A stretch of DNA of 64,000 bases from an uncultured Prevotella sp. Lineage in GTDB: Bacteria; Bacteroidota; Bacteroidia; Bacteroidales; Bacteroidaceae. Below, piece after piece: positions 47,752 through 57,271 of the stretch. The DNA lies in assembly GCA_947164965.1 (NCBI GenBank), contig CAMUYR010000011.1, positions 1-64,000 of the forward strand, in the 5' to 3' direction. Each line of letters starts with the position of its first letter. Position 1 is the stretch's first letter. The notes under the pieces were generated by a model. The model saw only the letters and a list, made by a program, of their open reading frames with translations, was not told the DNA's origin and ran no database searches. The translations under genes were made by a program, and so were the position numbers.

Positions 47752-48246
47752 TTAAAGGTTGGGAGAAATTTCAGCTACCCACGCATCGATACGGGCATCC
47801 GTCTTGTCATCCTCGTTCACATCGTCGAGAGGAAGTCCCACGAACTTACCATCAACAACAGCCTCTGAGTCATCAAAGATATAACCGTCTGTACTGACAG
47901 CCCCTACAAAACGGGCACCGCTTTCCTTGATACCATTATACAACTCGCCGATGCCACCAACAAAAGTGTCGCCATACGACTCACAGTCGCCACAGCCAAA
48001 GAGGGCAATGGTCTTGTCGGCAAGATTGGCACCCTGCAGCACTCGCAGACCGTCGTACCAGTCATCCTGCAACTCACCAGCACCCCATGTCGAAGTGCCG
48101 AGAATCAGGTTCTGGTTGCTTTCTATAACATCAGCTGTCAAGTCCTGTACGTTGATGGCCTCGCAGCCAAGTTTCTGGGCTATCTTCTCTGCGATAGCCT
48201 CGCACGTTCCAGTAGAGGAACCGTAAATTACAATTGTTGCGTTCAT
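47752..48246 (-). CDS. fldA: Flavodoxin
   Basis: The 164-residue FMN-binding electron carrier has the phosphate loop IYGSSTGTCEAIAEKIAQKL and the aromatic FMN loops around STWGAGELQDDW and FGCGDCESYGDTFVGG. The tail matches long-chain flavodoxins. It substitutes for ferredoxin when iron is scarce. It is first in an operon with DUF2023 and a methyltransferase. Confidence 0.95.
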   Translation of the reverse strand: MNATIVIYGSSTGTCEAIAEKIAQKLGCEAINVQDLTADVIESNQNLILGTSTWGAGELQDDWYDGLRVLQGANLADKTIALFGCGDCESYGDTFVGGIGELYNGIKESGARFVGAVSTDGYIFDDSEAVVDGKFVGLPLDDVNEDDKTDARIDAWVAEISPNL

Positions 48247-48281
48247 TTCTATCTTATCTTAATGGCTAAAAAATCTGGGTG

Positions 48282-48289
48282 CAAAGGTA
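48282..48289 (-). promoter_or_regulatory. Vegetative -7 box of the flavodoxin operon
   Basis: TACCTTTG on the minus strand, about 36 nt upstream of the ATG at 48246. Confidence 0.75.
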
Positions 48290-48445
48290 CGGCGATTCCG
48301 TGAACTGTGCAATACTCAAAAGTTGGGCTTTTTCTTTTTCGTAACACTCAAAAAGCATCCTAAACCAATTAATCATAAATAGGTATCATCTCATAAATGA
48401 TTCTAAAAGATTTCCCGAAGTACATATAATACGGGAGTTTTTTCG

Positions 48446-48453
48446 TATATTTG
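48446..48453 (+). promoter_or_regulatory. Vegetative -7 box ahead of DUF4112 copy 3
   Basis: TATATTTG lies about 140 nt upstream of the DUF4112 start; the leader contains the lipoprotein gene fragment. No ECF-type promoter is present here, unlike copies 1 and 2. Confidence 0.55.
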
Positions 48454-48487
48454 CAACCAACATGTTCGAGGGTACCAGTTCAAGTAT

Positions 48488-48565
48488 GGTTGGCGACTTA
48501 TGCCAAAAAGAACGGTCTCGCCGTGACTCTGTATCAGGACTATGGTTGGCCCGCCAAGAAACTGA
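48488..48565 (+). pseudogene. 3' fragment of the lipoprotein gene found at 18291
   Basis: In frame it reads [20 protein letters not shown] followed by PAKKLR, the exact C-terminus of the protein encoded at 18291-18887 with a few silent changes. The rest of the gene is missing. The frame happens to run on into DUF4112 but has no ATG before 48586. Confidence 0.85.
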
Positions 48566-48591
48566 GATTATCAACATGTAATAGAATGAAC

Positions 48592-49080
48592 ATGAACGAA
48601 GAAAAGAGACTGCAACGACGCCAGCGTCTGATGGATAACAAAGCCTATCAGACGATGGAAGGACTGACCCGCTATATGGATCGATACTATCTGGATGCGC
48701 TCATCGGAGTCATTCCAGGATGGGGTGATGCCATTGCCCTAATCTGCGTCGTGCCGTTCGTATATTTCTCTTCTCGTGTTATCAAGAGCGTTCCGCTGAC
48801 ATTGGCCGTATTGAATAATGCCCTGCGGGATGTGCTGCTTGGCATGATACCGTTCTTCGTAGGCGACATCATCGATATCTTCCATCGTGCCAACACCCAG
48901 AACATGCAGATGATTAAGGGCTTTGTCGATGGTGATGAAGCGGTCATTAAGCAGGTGAACCAACGAGCTTGGCAGTCAGCCATTGTCCTCATCCTTCTTC
49001 TCCTGCTTATTGCCCTCATGATTTGGCTGCTCATATCCTTCGGCAGCTATCTGTACTCTCTGCTGGCATCCATTGTCTAA
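48592..49080 (+). CDS. DUF4112 membrane protein, copy 3 of 3
   Basis: The 162-residue protein is almost identical to copies 1 and 2 (differences such as ANTQNMQMIKG for IQG). It starts MNEEKRLQRRQRLMDN, with a second ATG 6 nt earlier at 48586. It stands alone, between a fragment of the 18291 lipoprotein gene and a fragment of hxlR, so the locus is a degraded duplicate of the other two. Confidence 0.88.
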   Translation: MNEEKRLQRRQRLMDNKAYQTMEGLTRYMDRYYLDALIGVIPGWGDAIALICVVPFVYFSSRVIKSVPLTLAVLNNALRDVLLGMIPFFVGDIIDIFHRANTQNMQMIKGFVDGDEAVIKQVNQRAWQSAIVLILLLLLIALMIWLLISFGSYLYSLLASIV

Positions 49081-49097
49081 CAGAGTTGGTTTGCCGC

Positions 49098-49171
49098 TAA
49101 TCTGTTACCACTTCATTGAAATGCGCTTGTCCCCATTCTATTAGGGCCATGATGGCTGGCATGAGTGACTA
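49098..49171 (-). pseudogene. 3' fragment of an HxlR regulator gene
   Basis: On the minus strand it encodes the tail of HxlR (ALIEWGQAHFNEVVTD and a TAG stop), about 85 percent identical to 25472-25546. The remainder of the gene is absent. The sequence upstream of it (49081-49100) also matches that downstream of DUF4112 copy 2. The remaining gap to 49370 contains the homopolymer run, a GTGAAAA tandem array and a terminator. Confidence 0.8.
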
Positions 49172-49201
49172 TTTTACTAAAGCCTCATTTTAGTCGTAAT
49201 C

Positions 49202-49220
49202 TTTTTTTTTTGGGGGGGGG
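49202..49220. repeat. Homopolymer tract T10-G9
   Basis: Ten T residues are followed directly by nine G residues. Such runs slip during replication. It is not in a promoter or reading frame that I can identify, lying beyond the 3' end of the GH5 gene. Confidence 0.8.
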
Positions 49221-49236
49221 TAAGAGCGATAGGTTC

Positions 49237-49280
49237 AAGAAAAGTGAAAAGTGAAAAGTGAAAAGTGAAAAGTGAAAAAT
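49237..49280. repeat. GTGAAAA 7-bp tandem array
   Basis: Six nearly perfect 7-bp units. Related units occur at 45726-45756 inside the permease gene and at 53541-53570 between two PUL genes. Confidence 0.85.
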
Positions 49281-49282
49281 GA

Positions 49283-49318
49283 AAGGGAGAGGGGTCCTCC
49301 GTGCGGTGAGCCCCTCTC
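49283..49318. terminator. Probable terminator of the PUL operon
   Basis: GAGAGGGG and CCCCTCTC arms (8 bp) enclose a 16-nt loop. On the minus strand the stem is followed by T-rich sequence. It lies about 50 nt past the GH5 stop codon. Confidence 0.6.
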
Positions 49319-49369
49319 TGTTTGTTTTTCTGGTCTTATCAACTAACTATTAAAAAAATGTATGTGGGG

Positions 49370-50914
49370 TTATTTGTTCCACGCAGCCTCAGCAACAGCC
49401 TCCTGAATGCCTTTCATGGCATTGGTACCGATGACGGCAGCGTTGGCACGGTCGATGATGGTGGTAGAACCACTCTCCTTGCCTAAGCCGGCAGTATCGT
49501 TGGTATCCCATGCGAAGGGGATGATGCCATTCTGAATGGCCTGTGCGTTGAGGTACTTATAATAGCTCTTAACGGAGGCATCGTGCTTGGTCTGATCGCC
49601 AGCGGCCAGTGTGCGCTGCAGAGCGGCATACTCGCCGATGATGACGGGATAGCCCTGTGAGGTATAGGCGGTCTTGAGCTTGCCGAACTGACCGGACAGA
49701 TAGTTCTCCTCGCCATAGCTGGGGTTATGGTCGGCACCATGATTGTCGGCACCCCAGTAGTAGAAGGCCTTGTCGCCTGTAGCATCATAGGTGCCACAGA
49801 ACTGGCCTGGGTCGTAGTAGTGGACTTCGACCATGAGGCGGCCTGCTGCCTCGGGCAGTTTGTCGGCCGGCATGTAGTTGACCGACGACTCGATGTTGGT
49901 AGAGGGGCCCTGAACGACCAGCGTGCGCTGACCATTGTTGCCACCAGTAGCACGTACTGCCTGCACGAAGGCCTGATTATAGCGGATGAGGATTGGTGTG
50001 AGCTCGGCATGACGCGTGCTGAAGAGTGAATACTCCTGGAAGGGCTCGTTGAGACCGGCAAAGAGCAGGTGCTCGTCGTAGTCCTTGAAGGCGGTAGCTA
50101 TCTGTGTCCAGATATCCTTCAGACGGCTGATCTTAGCAGCGATGTGAGTCTCGTCGACAGCCTGATAGGACGAAGTGCTCTTGGTGAAGCCCTGTACCTC
50201 GATCCAACCGCCGTCCCAGTGGTCGTTGAGCACGACATAGAGTCCATCGTTGATGCAGTAGTCGACAACCTGCTTGACACGACTAAGCCAGTCGGCATCG
50301 ATGACGCCATTGGTAGAGTGGATATCCCACGAGCAGGGTATGCGGACAGACTTGAAGCCAGCTGTCTTAACGGCATCGATGACCTGCTGAGTGGTTGGTG
50401 TGGGCTGCCAAGCGGTCTCTGCGCCCAGACCGTCACCTGTGGCTTCGAGCGTGTTGCCAAGGTTCCAGCCGGGATACATGAGCGGAGCAATGTCCTGTGC
50501 ACCCTTGGTGATGCTGCCCGAAGGAATGTCGGCAGAGCCCTCGGCCTGCGTCACAGCAACGGTCTGCGTCTGACCATCGGCAGTGATGGTGATGACAGCC
50601 GTGCGCTCATAGGTAGTGGGATTGGCAGCAACAGTGACGGTGACGGGTGTAATCTTAACGTCGCCATACTGAGCACCAACGGAAACGACACACCAGTCGG
50701 CATTGCTCGTAGCCGAAGCCTGAGAAGGGGCCTGAGCATTGATGACCTGCTGGCCGCCATCGCTATCGAACGAGAGAGAGACAGGACGCACCGTCAGCTG
50801 GCTGACAGGCATACCGCCACCATTACCATTATCATCGTCGCCACAGGCAACGAGCGCTGTGGTGGCAAAGAATGCCACCATCAGCGTGAGAAGATACTTG
50901 ATTTTCATATTCAT
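49370..50914 (-). CDS. Glycoside hydrolase family 5 lipoprotein with BACON domain
   Basis: The 514-residue secreted enzyme has a lipoprotein signal (ATTALVAC), a BACON domain (about 40-125; LTVRPVSLSFDSDGGQQVIN, ITITADGQTQTVAVTQAEG) and a GH5 barrel (about 150-510). GH5 marks are PGWNLGNTLEATGDG, VRIPCSWD, VVLNDHWDGGW, the acid/base Glu in FAGLNEPFQEYS and the nucleophile Glu in YPVIIGEYAAL. Likely substrates are beta-glucan, xyloglucan or mannan. It is the last gene of the PUL and should be exposed on the cell surface. Confidence 0.9.
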   Translation of the reverse strand: MNMKIKYLLTLMVAFFATTALVACGDDDNGNGGGMPVSQLTVRPVSLSFDSDGGQQVINAQAPSQASATSNADWCVVSVGAQYGDVKITPVTVTVAANPTTYERTAVITITADGQTQTVAVTQAEGSADIPSGSITKGAQDIAPLMYPGWNLGNTLEATGDGLGAETAWQPTPTTQQVIDAVKTAGFKSVRIPCSWDIHSTNGVIDADWLSRVKQVVDYCINDGLYVVLNDHWDGGWIEVQGFTKSTSSYQAVDETHIAAKISRLKDIWTQIATAFKDYDEHLLFAGLNEPFQEYSLFSTRHAELTPILIRYNQAFVQAVRATGGNNGQRTLVVQGPSTNIESSVNYMPADKLPEAAGRLMVEVHYYDPGQFCGTYDATGDKAFYYWGADNHGADHNPSYGEENYLSGQFGKLKTAYTSQGYPVIIGEYAALQRTLAAGDQTKHDASVKSYYKYLNAQAIQNGIIPFAWDTNDTAGLGKESGSTTIIDRANAAVIGTNAMKGIQEAVAEAAWNK

Positions 50915-50921
50915 AGCCTAA

Positions 50922-53537
50922 TTAAAATTCGGGTGTTGCAAAGAGACTGTTAACGGTGAAATTAACCTCCATAGAATTGCTGAAGCTCAGCTCCTTGATG
51001 ACACCATCCTGAGGCGTACCGAAGGCACAGCCGCTCTGGCTGGTCAAGCCGTACATGTTCCAGAGTTCCAGACGGTAGGCGTCGCCCTCGTTGCTGTCGG
51101 GAACACCAGCCTTATTGTAGCTGACGCTGTTGCCGTCGAGCTTCAGAGAATTGAGCGTACAGTGCATGGTGGGGAACCACTTGCGGATGTTGTCGATCTG
51201 GACGAAGGTCATGATAGAACCATCGGCATGGTCGCCACTGGTATAGAGGATATCGAAATCGCTCTGCGACACCTCGTACTTAGCGGTCTCGGTATTCAGT
51301 GCGACGCTGAACGAAGCGCCCTGATTGAAGCCCCATGTGCCACCCCAGCTGGGATTGATGGTGATGAGGTTTGGCGTGAAGCTGCCCTCAGGACCATTGA
51401 GCTGGATGGTATAGGTAATCTCCAACGAGCTGGCGAAGGTGAAGGCAGGATCGTTGTCGACATCCTTCAGATCGCTGAACGGCGAGGCAATGATACGCTC
51501 GTTCTTAGCGGTCTTACCCCATACGTTAGCCATCTCGATGCGATAGTTACCATTATTCTCGATGTCGCCATAGCAGAAGTTGTTGGCATTGAACTTGATG
51601 GCCTGTCCGTCGAGCTTCATCTCGTCGATACGCACGAAGGCATTGGGGAACTTCTCCTTCAGACCTACGAAGTCGATGAGGTTGACCTTCAAGCCATTGC
51701 ACTGTCCCTGATAGGTGATGGTGTGCTGACCTTCAAGCTCTTGCGGAGAAATCATATCGAGGGTTGAGTCCCATGAGCCGCCCCAGTCGTTGCCCACGCA
51801 GATCATTTTGACAGCAACACCGCTGTAGACGATGTCGGCAGCATAGTTGAACGACAGCTGCGTGCCGCCACCATCGATGAGCATACCAATCTGCAGCGTC
51901 TCCTCGGTGAGCGAGAGGATGTTGAGGTTGGTGCGCTTGTTGTCGCCACGGGCACCCTGAGCAGGTACGTCGAGAATGTCGATAGACAGCGAGATGGTCT
52001 TATTAGCCTCGTCGACAGTATAGGTACCCTCCTCGGTCGTAGCATTACCCTCGGCATCGATCTTGGTCACAGTCACCTTACCATCCTCGGTGAAGGTCAT
52101 GGTACCAAAGTCGCGAGGATCGCCACCGATAATCCATCCGTCAGCACCAGCAGCCCAGAGCCAGCTGTTGCCTACGATAGGCTCGCCATTAGTGATGGTA
52201 CGCCAAGAGTCGTCGGTACCCATGAACCAGCACGGACCTTCGAAGTGAGCGTGAGAGCCATCGGCACGCAGGTCGATATGCCATGTGTTGTAGAGCAGCT
52301 CCTTCTTGAACTTCACGTTGCGGGCTGTAGAGACAGGACGGATAGAGAGGGCCTCGTAGACGGCACGGGTACTGCGGGCACGGGTAGAGCCGTTGAACTC
52401 GTAGTCGACAGCATACTGAGAGTTGCCACCATTGACAGAACCTGTCAGGTAGTAGCCCTGAGCACCCTGATCGCTGACCTCGTGGGCCACACGCTTACCG
52501 GCAGCAGGCAGGAAGATGCTGTTGCCATTAGGACCGGTGACCTGATAGCCGGCCACACCGTTCAGCTCAGTCCACTCTGTCTTACACAGGCTGAAGAGCT
52601 CTTCAAAGAGGTCGGCAGTGGGCAGTGTACCCTTGCCGCCGAGTGCCTTGTTAGCCAAGTCGAGATCTGACTTATAGGTATCAGCCGAAGCATAGTCGGC
52701 AGGTTCGATGCTGGGGTTGCAGCCCGTGAGGTCGCCAAAGGCGAAGAGACCACCAAGATCAGAAGGTGTCTTGGCACCGATATTGCGCTTAGCCCACTTG
52801 ACCGAGAGGCCCAGATCGACAAACTCCTCGTCGACATCGATGTCGCTGGCGGCAGTGGTAAAGTCCTTGACGTCACCATAGACCACACCAGAGCCTAAGT
52901 CGAGGAAGGCTGCATAGTAGTAGTGGGTATCAGGCAACAGACCAGCCTGCGTGATGCTATAGCTGTCGGCCAGCTCGCTGGGAGCGAGGCGCAAGCCTGC
53001 ACGTACAGCCTCCTGATCGCTGGAGGTAGAGATGACAATACCTGCGGTAGCGTCGGCAGGATACTGGCTGATGGCACCCGCCATCGTAGCAGTAGCAAAG
53101 TCGATACCGGAGACGTCGCCTGTCGTAGCCGTAGCGTTGGTGGTTACCAGCGTCTTCACCTCACCCTTGTAGGTCAGACGTCCCTGCAGGGTGACGTAGG
53201 CCTGATAATAGATGGTCTGATTGACAGTAAGACCACTGATAGTGCCTGAGAACGATGCAGCAGAAGCTGCTGTCACCGTCTCGGTGAGGGCATTGGCAGA
53301 GGTGCCCCAATAGAAACCTGTGGCATACGACGCGGTGTTCATCTGCTCGAGACCAGCCACCGTACCGTGGAACGTGGCTGTGGTAGCTGTGACATCCGAT
53401 GAACCCGTCACCACTGAGCCATCGGTAATCAATGGCGTGGAATAGGAGTTGTAGCTGTCTTCATCGCTACAGGCGGTAAGCATGACCGTTCCCATGAGGA
53501 GTGCCATGATGCCGGAATATATCTTTGTCAGTTTCAT
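50922..53537 (-). CDS. Multidomain surface lipoprotein of the PUL (glycan-binding candidate)
   Basis: The 871-residue lipoprotein (signal ending VMLTAC) has two N-terminal fibronectin-like or Ig-like repeats (about 30-215; TATTATFHGTVAGLEQMNTA, TATMAGAISQYPADATAGIV). A central part contains EEFVDLGLSVKWAKRNIG, a motif common in Bacteroidetes surface proteins. The long C-terminal part is made of jelly-roll-like repeats. It fills the SusE/SusF position and probably binds the target glycan. The upstream ATG at 53555 arises from the GTGAAAA repeat, so 53537 is preferred. Confidence 0.72.
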   Translation of the reverse strand: MKLTKIYSGIMALLMGTVMLTACSDEDSYNSYSTPLITDGSVVTGSSDVTATTATFHGTVAGLEQMNTASYATGFYWGTSANALTETVTAASAASFSGTISGLTVNQTIYYQAYVTLQGRLTYKGEVKTLVTTNATATTGDVSGIDFATATMAGAISQYPADATAGIVISTSSDQEAVRAGLRLAPSELADSYSITQAGLLPDTHYYYAAFLDLGSGVVYGDVKDFTTAASDIDVDEEFVDLGLSVKWAKRNIGAKTPSDLGGLFAFGDLTGCNPSIEPADYASADTYKSDLDLANKALGGKGTLPTADLFEELFSLCKTEWTELNGVAGYQVTGPNGNSIFLPAAGKRVAHEVSDQGAQGYYLTGSVNGGNSQYAVDYEFNGSTRARSTRAVYEALSIRPVSTARNVKFKKELLYNTWHIDLRADGSHAHFEGPCWFMGTDDSWRTITNGEPIVGNSWLWAAGADGWIIGGDPRDFGTMTFTEDGKVTVTKIDAEGNATTEEGTYTVDEANKTISLSIDILDVPAQGARGDNKRTNLNILSLTEETLQIGMLIDGGGTQLSFNYAADIVYSGVAVKMICVGNDWGGSWDSTLDMISPQELEGQHTITYQGQCNGLKVNLIDFVGLKEKFPNAFVRIDEMKLDGQAIKFNANNFCYGDIENNGNYRIEMANVWGKTAKNERIIASPFSDLKDVDNDPAFTFASSLEITYTIQLNGPEGSFTPNLITINPSWGGTWGFNQGASFSVALNTETAKYEVSQSDFDILYTSGDHADGSIMTFVQIDNIRKWFPTMHCTLNSLKLDGNSVSYNKAGVPDSNEGDAYRLELWNMYGLTSQSGCAFGTPQDGVIKELSFSNSMEVNFTVNSLFATPEF

Positions 53538-53569
53538 AATCTTTTCACTTTTCATTTTTCACTTTTCAC

Positions 53570-55483
53570 TTATTCTATCGTGATGCTTTCAACCGTACAA
53601 TGTGAGGCATAATCATCATCGGCCAGCGTGGCGTAACCCAGATACTGCATAGTCATAGTGAGTGCTGATGTACCGTCATCCCACTTAACAGTAGAGCCAG
53701 TATCGTTGGTCCAAGAGATCGTATAGACACCATCGCCATTGACCGTGATGGCACGCGAGTAGTTGAAGCAGTCGGTCTCCCAACTCTGTTCCTCACCGCG
53801 GTTGCAGCAGAGCACCATCTTAGCGGGTTGCTCGAAAGTAAAGCCTGAGAGTCGCAGGGTAACATTGATTTTCTGGTTCTTCTTCAGTTTTACGTTAGCA
53901 GGATCGATGGCATCGTTGCCACCACCCCAAGGATTGTAAAGCTGACAGCGGAAATACTTGTCGGCCTCAATGTAGTTGTTGACCTTAGAAGCATCAAAAG
54001 GTATGTTGACAGGACCTGTCTGACCACCGCCTACAGCCTTGTAAGTCAGCGTTGTTACCAGATAGTTGTTCACATTGCCATTAGCGTCCTTACCCTCAGG
54101 GACACCCATAACAACCTCAGAACCTGGGTCACACTTGAATACGGTCCACTCACTTCCAGTCAATGCAATGGTGCGGGCATCGCCATTGACGGTGAAGAGA
54201 GTGATAGCCTTATCGAAGATAATCTTAGAATCCTCGATAGTATATGTACCGCTGTAGTCACCATAGCTATAGGCACCCTTCTTGGTGAGTGTGAGTTCAT
54301 TTTCGGCAATCGCATCGCTGTCCCAACGGGGAGCCCAGATGGTGCCATAGTTACCCTTAACAACACTCTCCCAACTGCTGGAGCCGCCATTCCACCACAT
54401 CCAGTCGTAGGCAGCCTCATCGCTAATGAGATATGTCATCTCTGCACCAGAGAACTCAACGCCATTGATATCGGTCGTGAAGAGCTTTTCCTGAAGGTCA
54501 GCCACCTCAGGAGCAACAGGTGTTGAAGGATCGAGGTAGTTAACCTCGCCGGAAGGAATCTGCACTTTGCCACTTTGTACATCAGCAGCAATATAGTTCC
54601 ATACAATCCACCATGCGCCCTCGCTATTGGTACGCATAGTAGCCAACTGGAGGAAGTAAGGCGTGAGTTCTGTGATAACAATATTGCTAGTATAGTTAGA
54701 GCATACAGCATCGAAACCAACATTATGCATAGCAAAAGCATCGCTGAACGACAGTGTGGGATGGTTCTTGTCGCTGACATTGAGCGTCCACTTGCCAGTG
54801 CTTGTCGTGCCCGTTGATGCACCCTTGCTGCCTGCCTCGCCACGATACTCGGTGATAGAGCAACCGTTGACATCGTCGAGCGTAAACTCCATATAGCTGT
54901 CCATATAAGGATCGTCGGCAGGAATGAGCCACGACTGATAGCCTGGGTCCCAGTTGGGCTTCATGTGATTAATACCGATATTGGTATCGCCAGAACCATC
55001 GTTGAGCACGTCGTCAGGATTACAATACATGACGGGAGCCGTGCACTGGCCTACGCCGTAGTCCTTATCGCAGGGCACCCAGCGCTTCGTGCTGCCTACA
55101 CCACCTGTAAGATAGGTGTAAAGGGGATCTTCAAGCAGCGACATATTATTGGTTGTAATCTCAAACTGATAAGGAGCACCATAGACCACACCACCACGGG
55201 TGTCGACACCAAAGGTGACCTCGTAAGTGCCGGCAAAAGGCAACTGAAGCGAGGCTTCAGGACCCTGGGCACGTCCGTTGGGATGAATCCAATAGCAGTT
55301 ATAGCTCTTGTCGAGCAGGCTCTTCAGAGAGACGGTATTCTGTGCATCTACCGACACAGAGAATGCTGAGCCATGCGTCAGGTCTGCCGACTGCAATGCG
55401 GGGGCGTCCAAACTATGACTGTCGGGAGCGCAGGCACCTAGCATCAACAAGGCAGCGGCAAACAGATATATTGATTTTTTCAT
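53570..55483 (-). CDS. SusE-position surface lipoprotein
   Basis: The 637-residue lipoprotein (signal MKKSIYLFAAALLMLGAC) has an N-terminal PKD-like domain (GTYEVTFGVDTRGGVVYG). Two tryptophan-rich regions (DEAAYDWMWWNGGSSSWESV, then GTIWAPRWDSDAIAEN) suit carbohydrate binding. No catalytic site is seen. It lies just after SusD, the usual place for glycan-binding proteins that assist SusCD. Confidence 0.72.
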   Translation of the reverse strand: MKKSIYLFAAALLMLGACAPDSHSLDAPALQSADLTHGSAFSVSVDAQNTVSLKSLLDKSYNCYWIHPNGRAQGPEASLQLPFAGTYEVTFGVDTRGGVVYGAPYQFEITTNNMSLLEDPLYTYLTGGVGSTKRWVPCDKDYGVGQCTAPVMYCNPDDVLNDGSGDTNIGINHMKPNWDPGYQSWLIPADDPYMDSYMEFTLDDVNGCSITEYRGEAGSKGASTGTTSTGKWTLNVSDKNHPTLSFSDAFAMHNVGFDAVCSNYTSNIVITELTPYFLQLATMRTNSEGAWWIVWNYIAADVQSGKVQIPSGEVNYLDPSTPVAPEVADLQEKLFTTDINGVEFSGAEMTYLISDEAAYDWMWWNGGSSSWESVVKGNYGTIWAPRWDSDAIAENELTLTKKGAYSYGDYSGTYTIEDSKIIFDKAITLFTVNGDARTIALTGSEWTVFKCDPGSEVVMGVPEGKDANGNVNNYLVTTLTYKAVGGGQTGPVNIPFDASKVNNYIEADKYFRCQLYNPWGGGNDAIDPANVKLKKNQKINVTLRLSGFTFEQPAKMVLCCNRGEEQSWETDCFNYSRAITVNGDGVYTISWTNDTGSTVKWDDGTSALTMTMQYLGYATLADDDYASHCTVESITIE

Positions 55484-55485
55484 AA

Positions 55486-55534
55486 CTTCTTTAACTTCTT
55501 TTACTTCGTTAACTTCTTTAACTTCTTAACTTCC
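55486..55534. repeat. TAACTTCTT tandem array
   Basis: Six imperfect 8- to 10-bp units of TTAACTTCTT type fill the gap between SusD and the SusE-position gene. No terminator is visible, so transcription may continue through. Confidence 0.75.
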
Positions 55535-57250
55535 TTACCATCCCGCATTCTGTTTGAGCACGCCATTCGACAGGGTAATCTGTGTCTGTGGAATCTGCTG
55601 GAAGCCACGCTTAGAGGTAATGTTAGCAGCCTTGTAGCTGACCTCGCCCTCGATGCCACCATTGAGCACAGACTCGCCAGAAGCTACGATAGCAGCAGCA
55701 GCTACATTGACACCCTGACGGAGAAGGTCCCAATAGCGGATGCCCTCGAAGGCAAACTCAAGACGACGCTCCTCCATGATATTAGCTGTGGTGAGCTCGA
55801 TGGCGTTGTTAGGCATCGTAATGCTGCCATCCTCGGCTTGAGTAGCATAGGCGCGATTGTGAACCTGATTGAGGTAAGCACGACCATTAGAAGAACCCAG
55901 TTCGGCAGCCATCAGTAGAACGTCGGCATAGCGGATGAGCGTATAGCCAATTGGCTGAGAAATCTGGAAGTCGCCTGCCATCAAGCCATCCCAATAGTGG
56001 GTGAGTGACCATGAACCATCGCTCTCGCTCTTGTGATAACCCGAACGGGCGGTGTATTTCTTATTGAAGTAGCCTGTGTATTCACGCTGGTCGGCAATAG
56101 CCTTGTCAGCATAGGCAGGCATAGAGGCAATACCCTCTGCTGCCAGGTCGATGACAGAAGCATCGCGACGCTGGTCGCCAGCAGGGAATGACTCTACAAA
56201 GTTCTTGGGAACCGTAGCACCACCCCACCCTTGTCCGTAGGGAGCCTTAAAGGTACCACCACGTACGGAGAACATCTGGATGGCGTTGTTACCGCCGGCA
56301 TTGCCATTATAGTCGCTGGTGTAGTTGAACTTCATGGTCAGGATGTTCTCAGCATTGTCTTCGCCGGCATAGGTTGACACCTCGGTCCATCCAGCCTGGT
56401 CGCTGCCTGTCCATGTGGTGCTGGCACAATACCAGAGATTCTTGTAGAGAGGTACAAGGCTATACTCGCCACTGGCAATGATATCCTCAAGAGCGCTCAA
56501 CGCATCGGCCTTGGATACGCCCTGTGGCTCTTTGCCATAGACACCTGTATAGAAGAGGTATGCGCGAGCCATCATAGCCTTTGCGGCATAACAGGTGATA
56601 CGTCCGTCGTTGGTAGACGAAGCAGCCTTAGGATAGGCGTCGGCAGGAATATTGTCGGCAGCATACTTCAGGTCAGCAAAGATCTGGGCATAGACATCAT
56701 CGACTGCAGCCTGTGGAACGTTTTCCGTAGAAGGCTCGGTGAGCAAAGGAACATTCTCGAAGATACGCACCAGGTCGAAGTAAAGAATACCACGTATGGC
56801 ACGGGCTTCGCCAATGAGCTGGCCGTGACTCTTGTCGCTATTCCATGAGATGGTGCTCTCGTGGGCTATCAGCTCGTTGACACGATAGATGGCGGCATAG
56901 TAGCTCTCCCACAGCGTGTTATGCAGATTCATCTGTGAATTGTCCTCGCCCATATCGAAACGATCGACCACAGCTGAATTGCGGGCATCAGCATTACCTG
57001 TGCCACCAAAGCACTCATCGCTGAGCAGTTCGGAGAGATAGTGGAAAGCGAAGGCAGGACCATTGGACACCGTACGCTGCCAACCATCATAGCATCCAAT
57101 GAGGGCACGCGAAGCAGCAGCCTCATTGTTATAAAAGTTTCCTGTCGTACCCTCCGTCTTGGAAGAAACCTCCAGAAAATCCTCGCCACAAGAGGTCAGC
57201 GATAGTGAGAGCAGACCCAGGGCGGCTATAGATAATATCTTTGTTTTCAT
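55535..57250 (-). CDS. susD: RagB/SusD family nutrient uptake lipoprotein
   Basis: The 571-residue lipoprotein (MKTKILSIAALGLLSLSLTSC) covers the SusC pore and captures oligosaccharide. SusD features include FLEVSSKTEGTTGNFYNNEA, GEARAIRGILYFDLVRIFEN (TPR-type motif) and the C-terminal IMEERRLEFAFEGIRYWDLL. Start 57250 gives the lipoprotein signal; 57262 would add four residues. It follows susC by 21 nt. Confidence 0.95.
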   Translation of the reverse strand: MKTKILSIAALGLLSLSLTSCGEDFLEVSSKTEGTTGNFYNNEAAASRALIGCYDGWQRTVSNGPAFAFHYLSELLSDECFGGTGNADARNSAVVDRFDMGEDNSQMNLHNTLWESYYAAIYRVNELIAHESTISWNSDKSHGQLIGEARAIRGILYFDLVRIFENVPLLTEPSTENVPQAAVDDVYAQIFADLKYAADNIPADAYPKAASSTNDGRITCYAAKAMMARAYLFYTGVYGKEPQGVSKADALSALEDIIASGEYSLVPLYKNLWYCASTTWTGSDQAGWTEVSTYAGEDNAENILTMKFNYTSDYNGNAGGNNAIQMFSVRGGTFKAPYGQGWGGATVPKNFVESFPAGDQRRDASVIDLAAEGIASMPAYADKAIADQREYTGYFNKKYTARSGYHKSESDGSWSLTHYWDGLMAGDFQISQPIGYTLIRYADVLLMAAELGSSNGRAYLNQVHNRAYATQAEDGSITMPNNAIELTTANIMEERRLEFAFEGIRYWDLLRQGVNVAAAAIVASGESVLNGGIEGEVSYKAANITSKRGFQQIPQTQITLSNGVLKQNAGW

Positions 57251-57271
57251 ATTCGTAATCATCTTGGTATG

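Noticed and set aside
48451..49080. A 209-residue fusion of the lipoprotein tail with DUF4112
   Set aside because: The frame is open but starts only with a TTG located in the promoter box; the first ATG is at 48586, so only DUF4112 is likely translated.
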